DNA of 14,600 bases from Actinomycetes bacterium. Its GTDB lineage: Bacteria; Actinomycetota; Coriobacteriia; WRKU01. This document shows positions 1 to 8,291 of the stretch, piece by piece. The notes under the pieces are model-generated. The model had not been told where the DNA came from. It saw nothing but the letters and a program-made list of their open reading frames with translations, and ran no database searches. Made by a program: the position numbers and the translations under genes. The stretch lies in assembly GCA_009781565.1 (NCBI GenBank), contig WQXV01000009.1:1-14600 (forward strand). Direction: 5' to 3'. Position 1 is the first letter of the stretch; each line of letters opens with the position of its first letter.

Positions 1-276
1 ACTGCGACGCGCAAAGTGTTGCTCTACGAGATCGGGGGTCTGGCCAAAGGCAAGACCCACGAGCTGATGCTGGTCAACACCAACTTGAGCTACGCGCCCA
101 AACCCGCCACCTTCGTGGTCGACCGATTCGTGGTCGTCGACGGAAAGATCTTGGATGGCGCCGGACCGGCCAAAGCAGCTCCACTCAGCGCACCGGTACC
201 GTCGATGGCGCCGTTGCTTGAGGTGCCTGACGATGATATGCCCGATATCTCGAACGAAGAGACATCCGCTCAGTGA
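1..276 (+). CDS. C-terminal fragment of an unrecognised protein
   Basis: The frame is open from the first base and ends at TGA 274-276, so the true start lies upstream. No Shine-Dalgarno sequence precedes the internal GTG at 16. About 91 residues are visible. The first 60 or so look like an alternating hydrophobic/polar, probably beta-rich module (stretches such as HELMLVNTNLSYAP and FVVDRFVVVDGKILDGA). The last 35 are rich in Pro and Ala, then acidic (DDDMPD), and look disordered. No membrane segment, catalytic motif or family signature is recognised, so no function is assigned. The stop overlaps the GTG start of the next glycosyltransferase (GTGA at 273-276), which places it in the same transcription unit and suggests a role in the same glycan pathway. 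That role is inference from context only. Confidence 0.6.
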   Translation, partial: TATRKVLLYEIGGLAKGKTHELMLVNTNLSYAPKPATFVVDRFVVVDGKILDGAGPAKAAPLSAPVPSMAPLLEVPDDDMPDISNEETSAQ

Positions 277-1622
277 TCGACAAGCGAGCTAGGCGCTCCA
301 AGAGAGGTACGGACCCGCTTCCATTGAAAGGGATACGGGTCGCCGTACTGCTCGGCATAGATAATCTGGCATGTAACAACCGTGTGCGCAAGCAAGCAAA
401 GGCCTTGTGCGAAGCGGGTGCGAGTGTGACCGTCTATAACTATACCGAGCAATTGATCGAGGAGGATCCGGTACTTGCCGCTGAACCGTTTCAGGTCGTC
501 TCTGTAGGAGACATCAAGTATACGGAAGCTGTCCCTTTCCCGGAACTGGCGCCCTACTTCGAGATCACCAATGAGAGGTGGCCTCGCTTGCTACGCATCG
601 CCGATCACCTGTTCTTCAACAAAGTGTACAACGATCGCAAATCCCTCGAATACCAAAAGGCGTGCGGTGTGTGGCATATCGAACACGAGCAGTTCCATCA
701 CTTTTATACCGAACACTGTCCCTATTTTATGTATATGGACCTGGTCGAGAAGCCTGACGTGGTGCATGTCCATGATCTGGATGCTCTTTTCGCGGGAGCC
801 TATATCGCGCGTCGCGAAGGCGCAAAGCTTATCTATGATTCGCATGAGATCTATCTCGAGCAGGGCTGGTCAGAGGAGGTCGCAGGGTGGATCGCGGTTC
901 TTGCCGATATCGAACAGCGCGATATCCACCAGTCTGACGCGCTGATCACGGTCGTTCCTCAGATAACTACTCATCTGCTTGAAACCTATGGGTATCGTGG
1001 TCCTACCCTTGAGATGTATAACAGTTTCAATGAGGTGGCAGATGCCGCCTCACCGGTTTCTGACCCGGTCCGGTTCGTCTTCAGCGGCATGTTCGATCCC
1101 CAACGGAACCTGATCGAGTTGGTCACGGCATTCGACCAGCTACGAGGGATTGCGACTCTCTCACTCCAAGGTTTTGCCGGTATCAAAGAAGAGCTGGAGG
1201 CTCTGATCGAAAGACTCGACCTGCAAGAGACGGTGTTCTTTGTCGACCCGGTCGAGCCCTCTGAGATCGTCGCGTCGTTTCGCGATTACGATGTCGGCAC
1301 GCTGATCTGGACACCTACCTCGAAAAACCTTGAGTTCAGCGGGCCCAACAAGCTCTTCGACTATATGGGGGCAGGACTGGCACTGGTCGCCTCAGATGAT
1401 CTGATCTTCATCACCTCGGTGATCGAGGAATACGGTAATGGCTATACCTTCAAATTCGACTCGGTCGACTCCATCGCAGCACAATTGCGCGAGATCTGCG
1501 CCGATCCCGCTTTGATCTCTTCCAAGAAAAAGGCCTCATTGGTGGCGGCGCAACAGTTCGTCTGGGATCGACAGGCTGCTGCCATGATCGAGCTTTACCA
1601 ACAGGTGCTCGAGCACAAGTAA
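273..1622 (+). CDS. Glycosyltransferase family 4-like protein (GT A; DVG/PNKLFDY subfamily)
   Basis: This 449-residue protein looks like a cytosolic GT-B fold transferase that would add a sugar from a nucleotide donor to a lipid-linked glycan. The N-terminal Rossmann-like half begins near residue 22 and has VVHVHDLD at 163-170 followed by YDSHE at 188-192, a block typical of bacterial GT4 enzymes. The C-terminal donor half has a G..-x-RN motif with Arg278, the DYDVG block, and GPNKLFDYMGAG at 357-368, where Asp363 takes the place of the usual acidic donor-site residue. The GTG start at 273 overlaps the upstream stop by 3 bases and has only a weak purine tract upstream, so translation is probably coupled. 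No other plausible start precedes the first beta strand. It resembles E and the N-terminal half of H in this window. Donor and linkage cannot be read from the sequence. Confidence 0.88.
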   Translation: MIDKRARRSKRGTDPLPLKGIRVAVLLGIDNLACNNRVRKQAKALCEAGASVTVYNYTEQLIEEDPVLAAEPFQVVSVGDIKYTEAVPFPELAPYFEITNERWPRLLRIADHLFFNKVYNDRKSLEYQKACGVWHIEHEQFHHFYTEHCPYFMYMDLVEKPDVVHVHDLDALFAGAYIARREGAKLIYDSHEIYLEQGWSEEVAGWIAVLADIEQRDIHQSDALITVVPQITTHLLETYGYRGPTLEMYNSFNEVADAASPVSDPVRFVFSGMFDPQRNLIELVTAFDQLRGIATLSLQGFAGIKEELEALIERLDLQETVFFVDPVEPSEIVASFRDYDVGTLIWTPTSKNLEFSGPNKLFDYMGAGLALVASDDLIFITSVIEEYGNGYTFKFDSVDSIAAQLREICADPALISSKKKASLVAAQQFVWDRQAAAMIELYQQVLEHK

Positions 1623-1709
1623 TTCCTGAGTATAAGCTGTTCCATTCACGAAACATCCATGACGTTGTGGTGAGATTAAGAGCGAAAACCGAGCGGTGAA
1701 GGAGCAGGT
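1623..1709 (+). promoter_or_regulatory. Intergenic gap with strong ribosome binding site for the acyltransferase
   Basis: This 87-base gap holds an AAGGAG Shine-Dalgarno sequence at 1699-1704, 5 bases before ATG 1710, and this fixes that start. No convincing -35/-10 pair, inverted repeat or terminator was seen. It is the longest gene-free stretch in the window, so a weak internal promoter remains possible. Confidence 0.55.
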
Positions 1710-2411
1710 ATGCACATCGGAGAGTACACGTCTATCGCTCAAGGAGCGCAGATCGCTGATGACGCGGTCATCGGAAACAATGTCACCATCTATCCCGATG
1801 TGATCATCGGGGCCGGCTGTACGATAGCCGATTGTGCCGTGCTGGGAAAGAAGCCGAAGCTGGCCGCTTCCTCGACTGCTGATACGAGCGGGCTGACACC
1901 TCTTAAGCTGGGAGATCGTTGCAGTGTGGGCGCTCACACCGTCTTGATGGCGGGTACCACGTTCGGTGACGGCTGTGTGGTCGGTGACAACGCCGGGGTG
2001 CGCGAGAAGTGCACGATCGGCGATGATGTGGTCATCGGACGCAGCGTGACCGTCGAGAACGGTACCAGCATCGGGTCGCGTACCCGCATCCAAAGTGGCG
2101 CCTATATCACCGCCTATGTCACCATCGAAGAAGACGTGTTCATCGCGCCGATGGTGGTCACCACCAATGACAATCTCATGGGACGTACTGAGGACGCGCT
2201 CAGCGATATGAAGGGTTGCACGATCCATCGCGGAGCCCGCGTGGGCGGAGGCGCGCATATCTTACCGAACATTGACATTGGACAAGACTCATTTATTGCG
2301 ACTGGTAGTATAGTTACCAAAGACGTGGCACCTTACACCCTGGTGATGGGAGCGCCGGCACGTGCCGTGCGAGAGGTCGCCGACCGTGAGCGATTGGAGA
2401 TGCAACGATGA
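1710..2411 (+). CDS. Hexapeptide-repeat N-acetyltransferase, WbpD-type
   Basis: The 233-residue protein is a left-handed parallel beta-helix acyltransferase. Imperfect [LIV]-G-x4 hexapeptides run from about residue 3 to 205 (for example AVIGNNVTIYPDVIIGAGCTI and TIGDDVVIGRSVTVENG). They are followed by the usual C-terminal exit block with TGSIVTKDVAPYTLVMGAPA. The likely reaction is acetyl-CoA-dependent N-acetylation of the 3-amino group of UDP-GlcNAc3NA, the WbpD step. Fold and acyltransferase class are seen directly. The substrate is inferred from the overlapping aminotransferase gene (ATGA, 2408-2411) and the rest of the pathway nearby. It is longer than WbpD as I recall it (about 190 residues), with extra N-terminal coils and a short loop at about residues 48-63. 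The start is fixed by AAGGAG 5 bases upstream. Codon use shifts to AT-rich codons at about 2261-2325. Confidence 0.87.
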   Translation: MHIGEYTSIAQGAQIADDAVIGNNVTIYPDVIIGAGCTIADCAVLGKKPKLAASSTADTSGLTPLKLGDRCSVGAHTVLMAGTTFGDGCVVGDNAGVREKCTIGDDVVIGRSVTVENGTSIGSRTRIQSGAYITAYVTIEEDVFIAPMVVTTNDNLMGRTEDALSDMKGCTIHRGARVGGGAHILPNIDIGQDSFIATGSIVTKDVAPYTLVMGAPARAVREVADRERLEMQR

Positions 2412-3523
2412 GCGTGCCCTTACTCGATCTGACCCTACAGTATTCCCAGCTCAAAGACGAAAGCGATGCGGTATGGTTTGACGTTATGGAGCATGCCGCC
2501 TACATCGGTGGACCACGGGTGGCAGCTCTTGAAAAAGAGGTTGCCGATTACGTGGGGACCGAGTATTGTGTGGCCTGCGCGAATGGGACCGATGCCCTCT
2601 TCTTGATACTGGAGGCGCTCGGCGTCACGCGTGGCGATGAGGTCATCACCACTCCATGGACCTTCTTTGCCACGATCGAGTGCATCACGCACATGGGGGC
2701 GACCCCGGTCATGGTCGATATCGATCCGAAGACCTACAACATGGATCCTGTAGCACTCGAGGCTGCGATCACACCGAAGACCAAGGCGATCATCCCGGTC
2801 CATATCTATGGACAGTGCTGCGACATGGACGCGATCAACGCGATAGCTCAAAAGCACGATCTGGTCGTCATCGAGGATGCCTGTCAGGCGATGGGCGCGA
2901 CCTATAAGGGCAAGAAGGCTGGTGCGCTTTCACGTGCAGCGGCATTCAGTTTCTTCCCGACCAAGAATCTTGGCTGCGGAGGAGACGGCGGCTGTTTGAC
3001 CACCGATGACAAGGAACTGGCCGACCGTTGTCGCCTGATCGCCAACCACGGTATGCCCGAGAAATACATCCATACCGATTTTGGGACCAACTCACGACTC
3101 GACGCGCTGCAGGCAGGGCTTCTTAGCGCCCGTCTGACCAAGCTTGACGAATGGAATCAGCAAAGAGCTGACGCCGCTGCCCACTACGATGAAGAGCTTG
3201 CTGGTGTCGGTGATCTGGTCACACCCTATGTCGACCCCGACGGTACGCATATCTATCATCTCTATATACTCAAGACCGACAAAGCGGTGCAGCTCCAGGA
3301 GTTCTTAGGCTCGAAAAGCATCGGCTCGGCACTCTACTATCCGCTCTCTTTGCATGAACAGAAGTGCTTCGATCTGCTTGACGGTTATGTCAAGCCCGAT
3401 CTGCCGGTCGCCGAGGAGTGTGCGAACGCAACGATCGCCATCCCGTGCTATCCCGGCATAACGCGCGCGCAACAAGATGAAGTGATCGCAGCGGTCAAGG
3501 AATTTTTCGCTGCGGATAAGTAG
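2408..3523 (+). CDS. DegT/DnrJ/EryC1/StrS-family sugar-nucleotide aminotransferase, WbpE-type
   Basis: This 371-residue, full-length PLP-dependent fold-type I aminotransferase probably uses glutamate to aminate the 3-keto group of UDP-3-keto-GlcNAcA. Visible landmarks are NGTDAL at 59-64 (phosphate/PLP region), the DID motif at 104-106 and EDACQAMGA at 156-164 with Asp157 for the pyridine nitrogen. Further on are SFFPTKNLG at 181-189 with Lys186 as the Schiff-base lysine, then GTNSRLDALQAG at 226-237. All key residues are intact. The ATG overlaps the acyltransferase stop by 4 bases, so the two are very probably co-translated, in keeping with consecutive WbpE-WbpD steps. DegT enzymes act on many keto-sugars, and the 3-keto-uronate substrate is inferred from the five-enzyme set in the locus. 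A 4-keto-sugar substrate is the main alternative, but no 4,6-dehydratase is present in the window. Confidence 0.92.
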   Translation: MSVPLLDLTLQYSQLKDESDAVWFDVMEHAAYIGGPRVAALEKEVADYVGTEYCVACANGTDALFLILEALGVTRGDEVITTPWTFFATIECITHMGATPVMVDIDPKTYNMDPVALEAAITPKTKAIIPVHIYGQCCDMDAINAIAQKHDLVVIEDACQAMGATYKGKKAGALSRAAAFSFFPTKNLGCGGDGGCLTTDDKELADRCRLIANHGMPEKYIHTDFGTNSRLDALQAGLLSARLTKLDEWNQQRADAAAHYDEELAGVGDLVTPYVDPDGTHIYHLYILKTDKAVQLQEFLGSKSIGSALYYPLSLHEQKCFDLLDGYVKPDLPVAEECANATIAIPCYPGITRAQQDEVIAAVKEFFAADK

Positions 3524-3552
3524 TGCCGTCCACGCCTGGATAGAGATCGATC

Positions 3553-4677
3553 ATGACCGACCAAGAAAAGATCGCGGTATGCATCCTCTGCGATGAGGCG
3601 GCGTCTCTCTTCGAGGGGGGCGAGGATCTTCCTCGTTTCGGAGGTGCAGGGTTGCATATGTATCTGCTGGGACAAGGTCTGGCGCAAAACCCGCGCTATG
3701 AGGTCAGCTTCGTATTGAATTACACCTCTGCCGATACGCTGAGCGATCCGAATATTTCCTTTATCGACCTGCGCAAACACCGTCATTCGATCCTCTCGAG
3801 GCTCAAAGGTGCCGGTACACCTCGCGCCTATGATCATCTACCCAAAAAGCGGGTCTTTATCACCACGATGGCAGATTTCGCACCCCAAATGCTGCGAGAG
3901 GCAGGACGTGCCGGTGCACCCACGATATTTCAGACCGCCTGTGAGCATGATGTGACTCATCCCTACGAGCGCAGTGAGGAAGACGGCGCGGCGCTGATCG
4001 ATGACATCGCCTCATGTGATGAGGTGTTCGTCCAAAGTGAGACCCAACAGCGCAATCTGCTGGAAAGTCGCAATAAACAATCACAGGTGGTCCACAAAGG
4101 CTGGCCGCTGCCTGACAAGCTGCCTGGCATGGAGGAAAAGAAGGGCATCCTGTGGGTCGGCTCGGCTCAGATGGTCAAGCAACCGTGGGTGCTGTTCGAT
4201 GTCGCGCGGCTCATGCCCGATCAACCGTTCACGGCTATCATGCCTCCAGCGGACAAACAGGTGACCGACTACGCGCATCGTCAGGTGCGCGAGCTTGACA
4301 ATGTGACCTTGATCGATACCCAGGTGAGCTATCCGAGGATCCAGGACTATTTCGATAAAGCGCTCATCTACCTGTTCACCTCGGAGTTCGAGGATGCCGC
4401 CTCACTGACCATTATCCAGGCGGCAGCCGGCGGTGCCGCTATCGTCTCAGAGCGTATGAATCCCGACGGCATGCTCGACGAGGACCGTTGTGGAATCCAT
4501 GCGGGAGTCGGTGCGGATAGCGTCGTTGCCGCAATACGTCGCGTGCTGGCCGATGACGAGTTGCGTTCCTCGATGATCGAGAACGCATTCGCGTTCGTAC
4601 AGAAGAACTTCAGTTTCAAAGATATGATCGATATCTACACCAAGACCATCGATGCACTGGTCGAGGACGCTCTATGA
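3553..4677 (+). CDS. GT4-like protein with degenerate donor site (GT C)
   Basis: The 374-residue protein has the length and layout of a GT-B GT4 enzyme and aligns by eye with the next gene and with the one at 7041. It has a Gly-rich N-terminal loop (RFGGAGLHMYL), a mid-protein ILWVG strand near residue 200 and a TSE..E block near 280. The donor-site signatures are altered. The G-R-x4-K motif of its paralogues reads G203-S204-x4-K209, so Arg is lost. The E-x7-E block reads E280-x8-Q289, so the second Glu is Gln and the spacing is one residue longer. It could be an active but divergent transferase or a non-catalytic partner of the next gene, with which it overlaps by 4 bases (ATGA at 4674-4677). 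The Shine-Dalgarno before ATG 3553 is weak (GAGAT). Confidence 0.82.
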   Translation: MTDQEKIAVCILCDEAASLFEGGEDLPRFGGAGLHMYLLGQGLAQNPRYEVSFVLNYTSADTLSDPNISFIDLRKHRHSILSRLKGAGTPRAYDHLPKKRVFITTMADFAPQMLREAGRAGAPTIFQTACEHDVTHPYERSEEDGAALIDDIASCDEVFVQSETQQRNLLESRNKQSQVVHKGWPLPDKLPGMEEKKGILWVGSAQMVKQPWVLFDVARLMPDQPFTAIMPPADKQVTDYAHRQVRELDNVTLIDTQVSYPRIQDYFDKALIYLFTSEFEDAASLTIIQAAAGGAAIVSERMNPDGMLDEDRCGIHAGVGADSVVAAIRRVLADDELRSSMIENAFAFVQKNFSFKDMIDIYTKTIDALVEDAL

Positions 4678-5798
4678 ATGCTACCCCAGATCGCCCCACG
4701 TTGACGGTCTATTTTGCCTGGGATGAGTTCCTGGGTCTGCTCACTCCCACCGAAGAGAAGTGGTTTTACGGGGGAGCGGAGATGCAGCTGCAGCGGCTGG
4801 CGCGGATCTTTGCCGAGGCACCCGACTCGTCAGTGGTGCTGCTCACCGAGGACAGACCGCCAACCATCGATATCGAAGGTATGACCACCCGACGTATGAA
4901 ACCCAAGCTCAAGCGCGGGCTTCCTCTGCTCGGACGCCTCATCAACCAAGCACGAGCTCGGCACTCTTACCAGGAAGCAAGCGATCACAAGATACTGATC
5001 ACCTCTCAGCGCGAATCGTTCGACGCGATCGAGCGCGCGAAGCAGACCGGCGTCAAAGTGCTCTATCTGGTCAACGGAGATTCACTTATCGATGGCTCCA
5101 AGATCGTGACCCCTCTGGCCATCGGTGAAGCGCTCAAGCGTATCGAGGCTGCTGATATCGTCGGAGTCCTGACCGATCATGCCGAAAGAATCGTCAAGGA
5201 GCGCTTCGATAAACCGACGTTATATGTGGACAGCTCGATCATCTTGCCTGATCAAGTCGCCACCGCCTCGCACAACGACCACGTCCTGTGGGTGGGGCGC
5301 AATGTGCCGCTCAAACGTCCATGGGAGTTCCTGCGTCTTGCCAAGAGCCTTCCGCAACACCAGTTCGTGATGGTCGCACCGCTGGGCGAGCCGGAAACGA
5401 CACGCCTGATCGCCCATGACGCCCGCGGTTTGGATAATCTGACTTACATCGAGGGAATGCCATGGGAAGAGTTGCAGGAACTCTATGCCACCGCACGCGT
5501 GGTGGTAGCGACCTCGGCGACCGAGGGTCTTCCCAACACCTTGATCGAAGCATCCGCCCATGGGATCGGTTACGTGTCGCTCTCTTTAGATTTCCAAGGC
5601 ATCCTCGATCAGTTTCAGAGTGGATTTTGTGCCTATGATGATTTCGATCGCTTTGTAGCGTTGGTCGATGATCTCATGACCGATGACGCGCTGGCCGATC
5701 GGACCGGAGCCAACGCGCGTGCTGCAGCCGAAGAGCTCTGGGACGGCACCGGGGCGCTCGAGCGCCTTGCCTCCCGGGTATGGGAGCTGTTCGAGTAA
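4674..5798 (+). CDS. Glycosyltransferase family 4 (GT D)
   Basis: This 374-residue GT-B enzyme has an intact retaining-type donor site. Residues W-V-G-R209-x4-K214 bind donor phosphate in this family, and EGLPNTLIE at 284-292 is a canonical E-x7-E. The N-terminal half shows the Gly loop YGGAEMQ near residue 33, the block KRGLPLLGRLIN near 81-92, and NGDSLIDG in the middle. The same blocks recur in the gene at 7041, which marks the two as paralogues. The ATG lies in the stop of the preceding degenerate GT4 gene, so production of the two proteins is coupled. A +1-frame ATG at 4678 would not open this frame. Donor and acceptor are unknown. No signal peptide or membrane segment is seen, consistent with work at the inner face of the membrane. 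Confidence 0.9.
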   Translation: MNATPDRPTLTVYFAWDEFLGLLTPTEEKWFYGGAEMQLQRLARIFAEAPDSSVVLLTEDRPPTIDIEGMTTRRMKPKLKRGLPLLGRLINQARARHSYQEASDHKILITSQRESFDAIERAKQTGVKVLYLVNGDSLIDGSKIVTPLAIGEALKRIEAADIVGVLTDHAERIVKERFDKPTLYVDSSIILPDQVATASHNDHVLWVGRNVPLKRPWEFLRLAKSLPQHQFVMVAPLGEPETTRLIAHDARGLDNLTYIEGMPWEELQELYATARVVVATSATEGLPNTLIEASAHGIGYVSLSLDFQGILDQFQSGFCAYDDFDRFVALVDDLMTDDALADRTGANARAAAEELWDGTGALERLASRVWELFE

Positions 5799-7034
5799 GT
5801 GGGAGCATTAGCTGGCAGGCGGATCTGCCTTTCGCATCCGTACAACATCGCCTACGATGTACGGCTCCTCAAATCGGTGCAAGCTCTACAAGAAGCCGGC
5901 GCCGAGGTCTCGATCATGGTACGTCGCTATGAGACTGCGGGAGAGACGATCTATCATGATCTATGCGAGATCATCGAGGTCGACACCCGGACCGATTTCG
6001 CGCCGGTGCGTCACTCAGAGCACCGCATCTGGCTGCTCAAGATCATGTGGAACCTTCTCGTGTTCGAACCTCTGCGTCGACTCAAGACCGTACAAAAGCA
6101 ATGGAACCTCGTAGCGGGATTTGCAGAAGAGATGATCGCGAGAGACTTCGATATCGTACAGTTCACCGACTATGTCTCGGCACCCGAAGCGCTCCGCATG
6201 AAGTCACTCTCATCGATCCCGGTCGTCTACGAGACGTATGAGTACTCCCCGACGGTCATCGAGACGGTCCATCAGGACAGCGCTCAGGCAGATTACTATC
6301 GCGATACCGAGATCGCCGCGATGGACAGGGTCGATGCGGTCATCGTGGTGGCAGACGAGATCGCCCAGGCATACTCGAAGAAGAGTGACAACCCCCACAT
6401 CGCGGTCGTCTATAATGTGCCTCCGCAAGATCCACTGCCTCCCTCGGCTGTCTCCGATCCGCTGAGGTTCTACTTCCAAAGCATCATCCGCCCCGACTAT
6501 GGGCTCGAGATGCTCATTGATGCGTTCGCAAACATCAAGGGCGCGTGGTCATTAGCTATTCAGGGACCCAACGCGTATCCCGAATACCGGGACAGACTCG
6601 AGGATTATATCGAGGAACACGGCATGAGCGATCGCATCAGTTTTCCTGAACCGGTCACCTCTCTCGAGGTGGTCGAGGCGGCGAACACCCACGATGTAGG
6701 GGTCCTGCTCATCCCATCGGTACAGGCAGGCAAGCTGCATCGCAACGCCAAGATGGCGCTGCCCAACAAGTTCTTCGTCTATGCGAACGCAAGCTTGGCG
6801 ATGATATTGGGAGATTACATAGCGATGAAGCGCTTGACCGCCGGGTTTGATGCCGTCGCATGGGTCGATGAGCTGAGCCTCGATGAGGTGACGGCGACGA
6901 TCCAGGCATTGATCGATGATCCGCAGCGCGTCGCGGCCATGAAACAGGCATCGTATGAGTGGTCTCAAAGGTATAACTATCGCACCGGTCTTGACCAGAT
7001 CAAAGAGATCTACCGCTCGGTCGCAGACAGATAG
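5799..7034 (+). CDS. GT4-like protein with altered signature residues (GT E)
   Basis: The 411-residue protein belongs to the same subfamily as the genes at 273 and 10433. It shares an N-terminal YDVRLLKSVQALQEAGAEV block, VVYETYEYSP at 142-151, HDVGVLL, and a PNK block at 322-324. Two positions conserved in its relatives are changed. The Arg of the x-G-x5-R-N motif is Tyr234 (and the Gly is Ser), and the acidic residue of PNKLFDYMGAG is Val327 within LPNKFFVYANAS. Catalysis may therefore be lost or retuned. The GTG start directly abuts the upstream TAA at 5796-5798, with GGGAG at 5782-5786 as a distant ribosome binding site, so coupled translation is likely. The start is favoured because the first beta strand follows within eight residues. 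Specific activity is unknown. Confidence 0.83.
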   Translation: MGALAGRRICLSHPYNIAYDVRLLKSVQALQEAGAEVSIMVRRYETAGETIYHDLCEIIEVDTRTDFAPVRHSEHRIWLLKIMWNLLVFEPLRRLKTVQKQWNLVAGFAEEMIARDFDIVQFTDYVSAPEALRMKSLSSIPVVYETYEYSPTVIETVHQDSAQADYYRDTEIAAMDRVDAVIVVADEIAQAYSKKSDNPHIAVVYNVPPQDPLPPSAVSDPLRFYFQSIIRPDYGLEMLIDAFANIKGAWSLAIQGPNAYPEYRDRLEDYIEEHGMSDRISFPEPVTSLEVVEAANTHDVGVLLIPSVQAGKLHRNAKMALPNKFFVYANASLAMILGDYIAMKRLTAGFDAVAWVDELSLDEVTATIQALIDDPQRVAAMKQASYEWSQRYNYRTGLDQIKEIYRSVADR

Positions 7035-7040
7035 ATTCCG

Positions 7041-8285
7041 ATGAATCCAGCACAAAAACTCAAACGGAACGTTACTGATGGTCTCATCTCTTTGATGAAT
7101 GCCTATACCCGCAGAAAGCGCGCAGCGCTCACCAGCACTGCACCAGACGCGCAGGATCGACCGATCACGGTATTTTTCGAGGCGACTGATTTCCTCCCCC
7201 TACTGAGCGATGATGATCGCGACTGGGTCGCAGGAGGAGCCGAAGTCCAACAATCGTATCTGGCGCAGGGCTTCGCACACGATCCGCGCTTTCGGGTCGT
7301 GCTTGCCGATACGATACCACGACCATCCAGCCTCGACTCTCGTTTCTCGTATGTCCAGATTCCGGCTCATATCAAACGCGGGCTTCCCTATGTCGGGCGC
7401 TTGATAAATGCCGCGCGTTCAAGCAGGACATTTGACGATATCGAGCTACCAGCGGTCTTTCTCCAGACCCAGTTCGAGCGGTTGGATCTGACCTATGCCG
7501 CCCGTGGCGCCGGCATCAAGATCGTGAGATGGATCAACGGTGACTCGATCGTCGATGTGGGTCCCGATATCAACGAGATCACGCGCATGCATATCGAGCG
7601 TCGGGTCAAACCTGCCGACGCCCTGGTCGCGCAATCAACTCATCAGCAGCGACTGATAGCGAACAACCTCAATCGCGAGAGCACGGTGATCGGCAGTATG
7701 GTGCCGGTACTTTCCGGTGGCGATCCTCTCCCTCAAAGATTTGCCGCGCAAACCGCTCTGTGGGTCGGACGCTGCCACCCCATGAAGAATCCTCAAGGCT
7801 ATCTCGATCTTGTCGCCAAGCTCCCTGACATCAACTTCATCATGGTCGCCGCACCCTGTGATGCCAAGCAGAGCTATCAAGATGAGATCATCGCGCACGC
7901 TCAGAACCTGCCCAATGTCGAGTTCTTCTATGGGCTTTCACTAGAGCGTACCCAGCAGCTCTATGCGCATGCGACGCTTTGTGTGAACACCTCGGACTCG
8001 GAAGGTATGCCCAACACCTTCATCGAGTCATCCTTGGCTGGAATACCGACCGCCGCACTCTCGGTCAATCCCGAAGGTCTCTTCATCGAGGAGAATGGCT
8101 GCTTTTGCGCTCAGGGTGATATCGATGCGTTGGCCACATGGATCAGACACATAATGGGAGAGTATGAGCTCTATGCCGATCGCTGTGGCAAGGTAGCAGA
8201 CATGGCGCAACATCAGTGGAACGATCAGCAGGTCATCGACGACTACTATCAGCTCTTTCGTCAGGTGACGAGCTCACAAGCTTAG
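7041..8285 (+). CDS. Glycosyltransferase family 4 (GT F), paralogue of GT D
   Basis: The 414-residue GT-B protein has an intact donor site: W-V-G-R244-x4-K249 and EGMPNTFIE at 321-329 (E-x7-E). It is clearly paralogous to the gene at 4674. Shared blocks include VAGGAEVQ, IKRGLPYVGRLINAAR and INGDSIVD. It carries about 35 extra N-terminal residues rich in Lys and Arg (KLKRN, RRKRA) that could help it sit on the membrane. The ATG is 6 bases after the preceding stop, with no strong Shine-Dalgarno visible. Its stop at 8283-8285 lies only 6 bases from the stop of the convergent dehydrogenase gene, and no terminator hairpin fits between them. Sugar specificity is unknown. Confidence 0.9.
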   Translation: MNPAQKLKRNVTDGLISLMNAYTRRKRAALTSTAPDAQDRPITVFFEATDFLPLLSDDDRDWVAGGAEVQQSYLAQGFAHDPRFRVVLADTIPRPSSLDSRFSYVQIPAHIKRGLPYVGRLINAARSSRTFDDIELPAVFLQTQFERLDLTYAARGAGIKIVRWINGDSIVDVGPDINEITRMHIERRVKPADALVAQSTHQQRLIANNLNRESTVIGSMVPVLSGGDPLPQRFAAQTALWVGRCHPMKNPQGYLDLVAKLPDINFIMVAAPCDAKQSYQDEIIAHAQNLPNVEFFYGLSLERTQQLYAHATLCVNTSDSEGMPNTFIESSLAGIPTAALSVNPEGLFIEENGCFCAQGDIDALATWIRHIMGEYELYADRCGKVADMAQHQWNDQQVIDDYYQLFRQVTSSQA

Positions 8286-8291
8286 GAGCGC

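Noticed and set aside
1536..2258. Long open minus-strand frame (240 codons) under the acetyltransferase gene
   Set aside because: It is rich in His, Asp and Gly in a pattern mirroring the hexapeptide codons of the sense gene. It has no family motif and spans an intergenic gap with a real Shine-Dalgarno on the other strand.
4760..5128. Plus-strand frame (122 codons) in another phase inside GT D
   Set aside because: It is fully contained in an intact GT4 gene, and its product is Arg/Ser-rich without domains.
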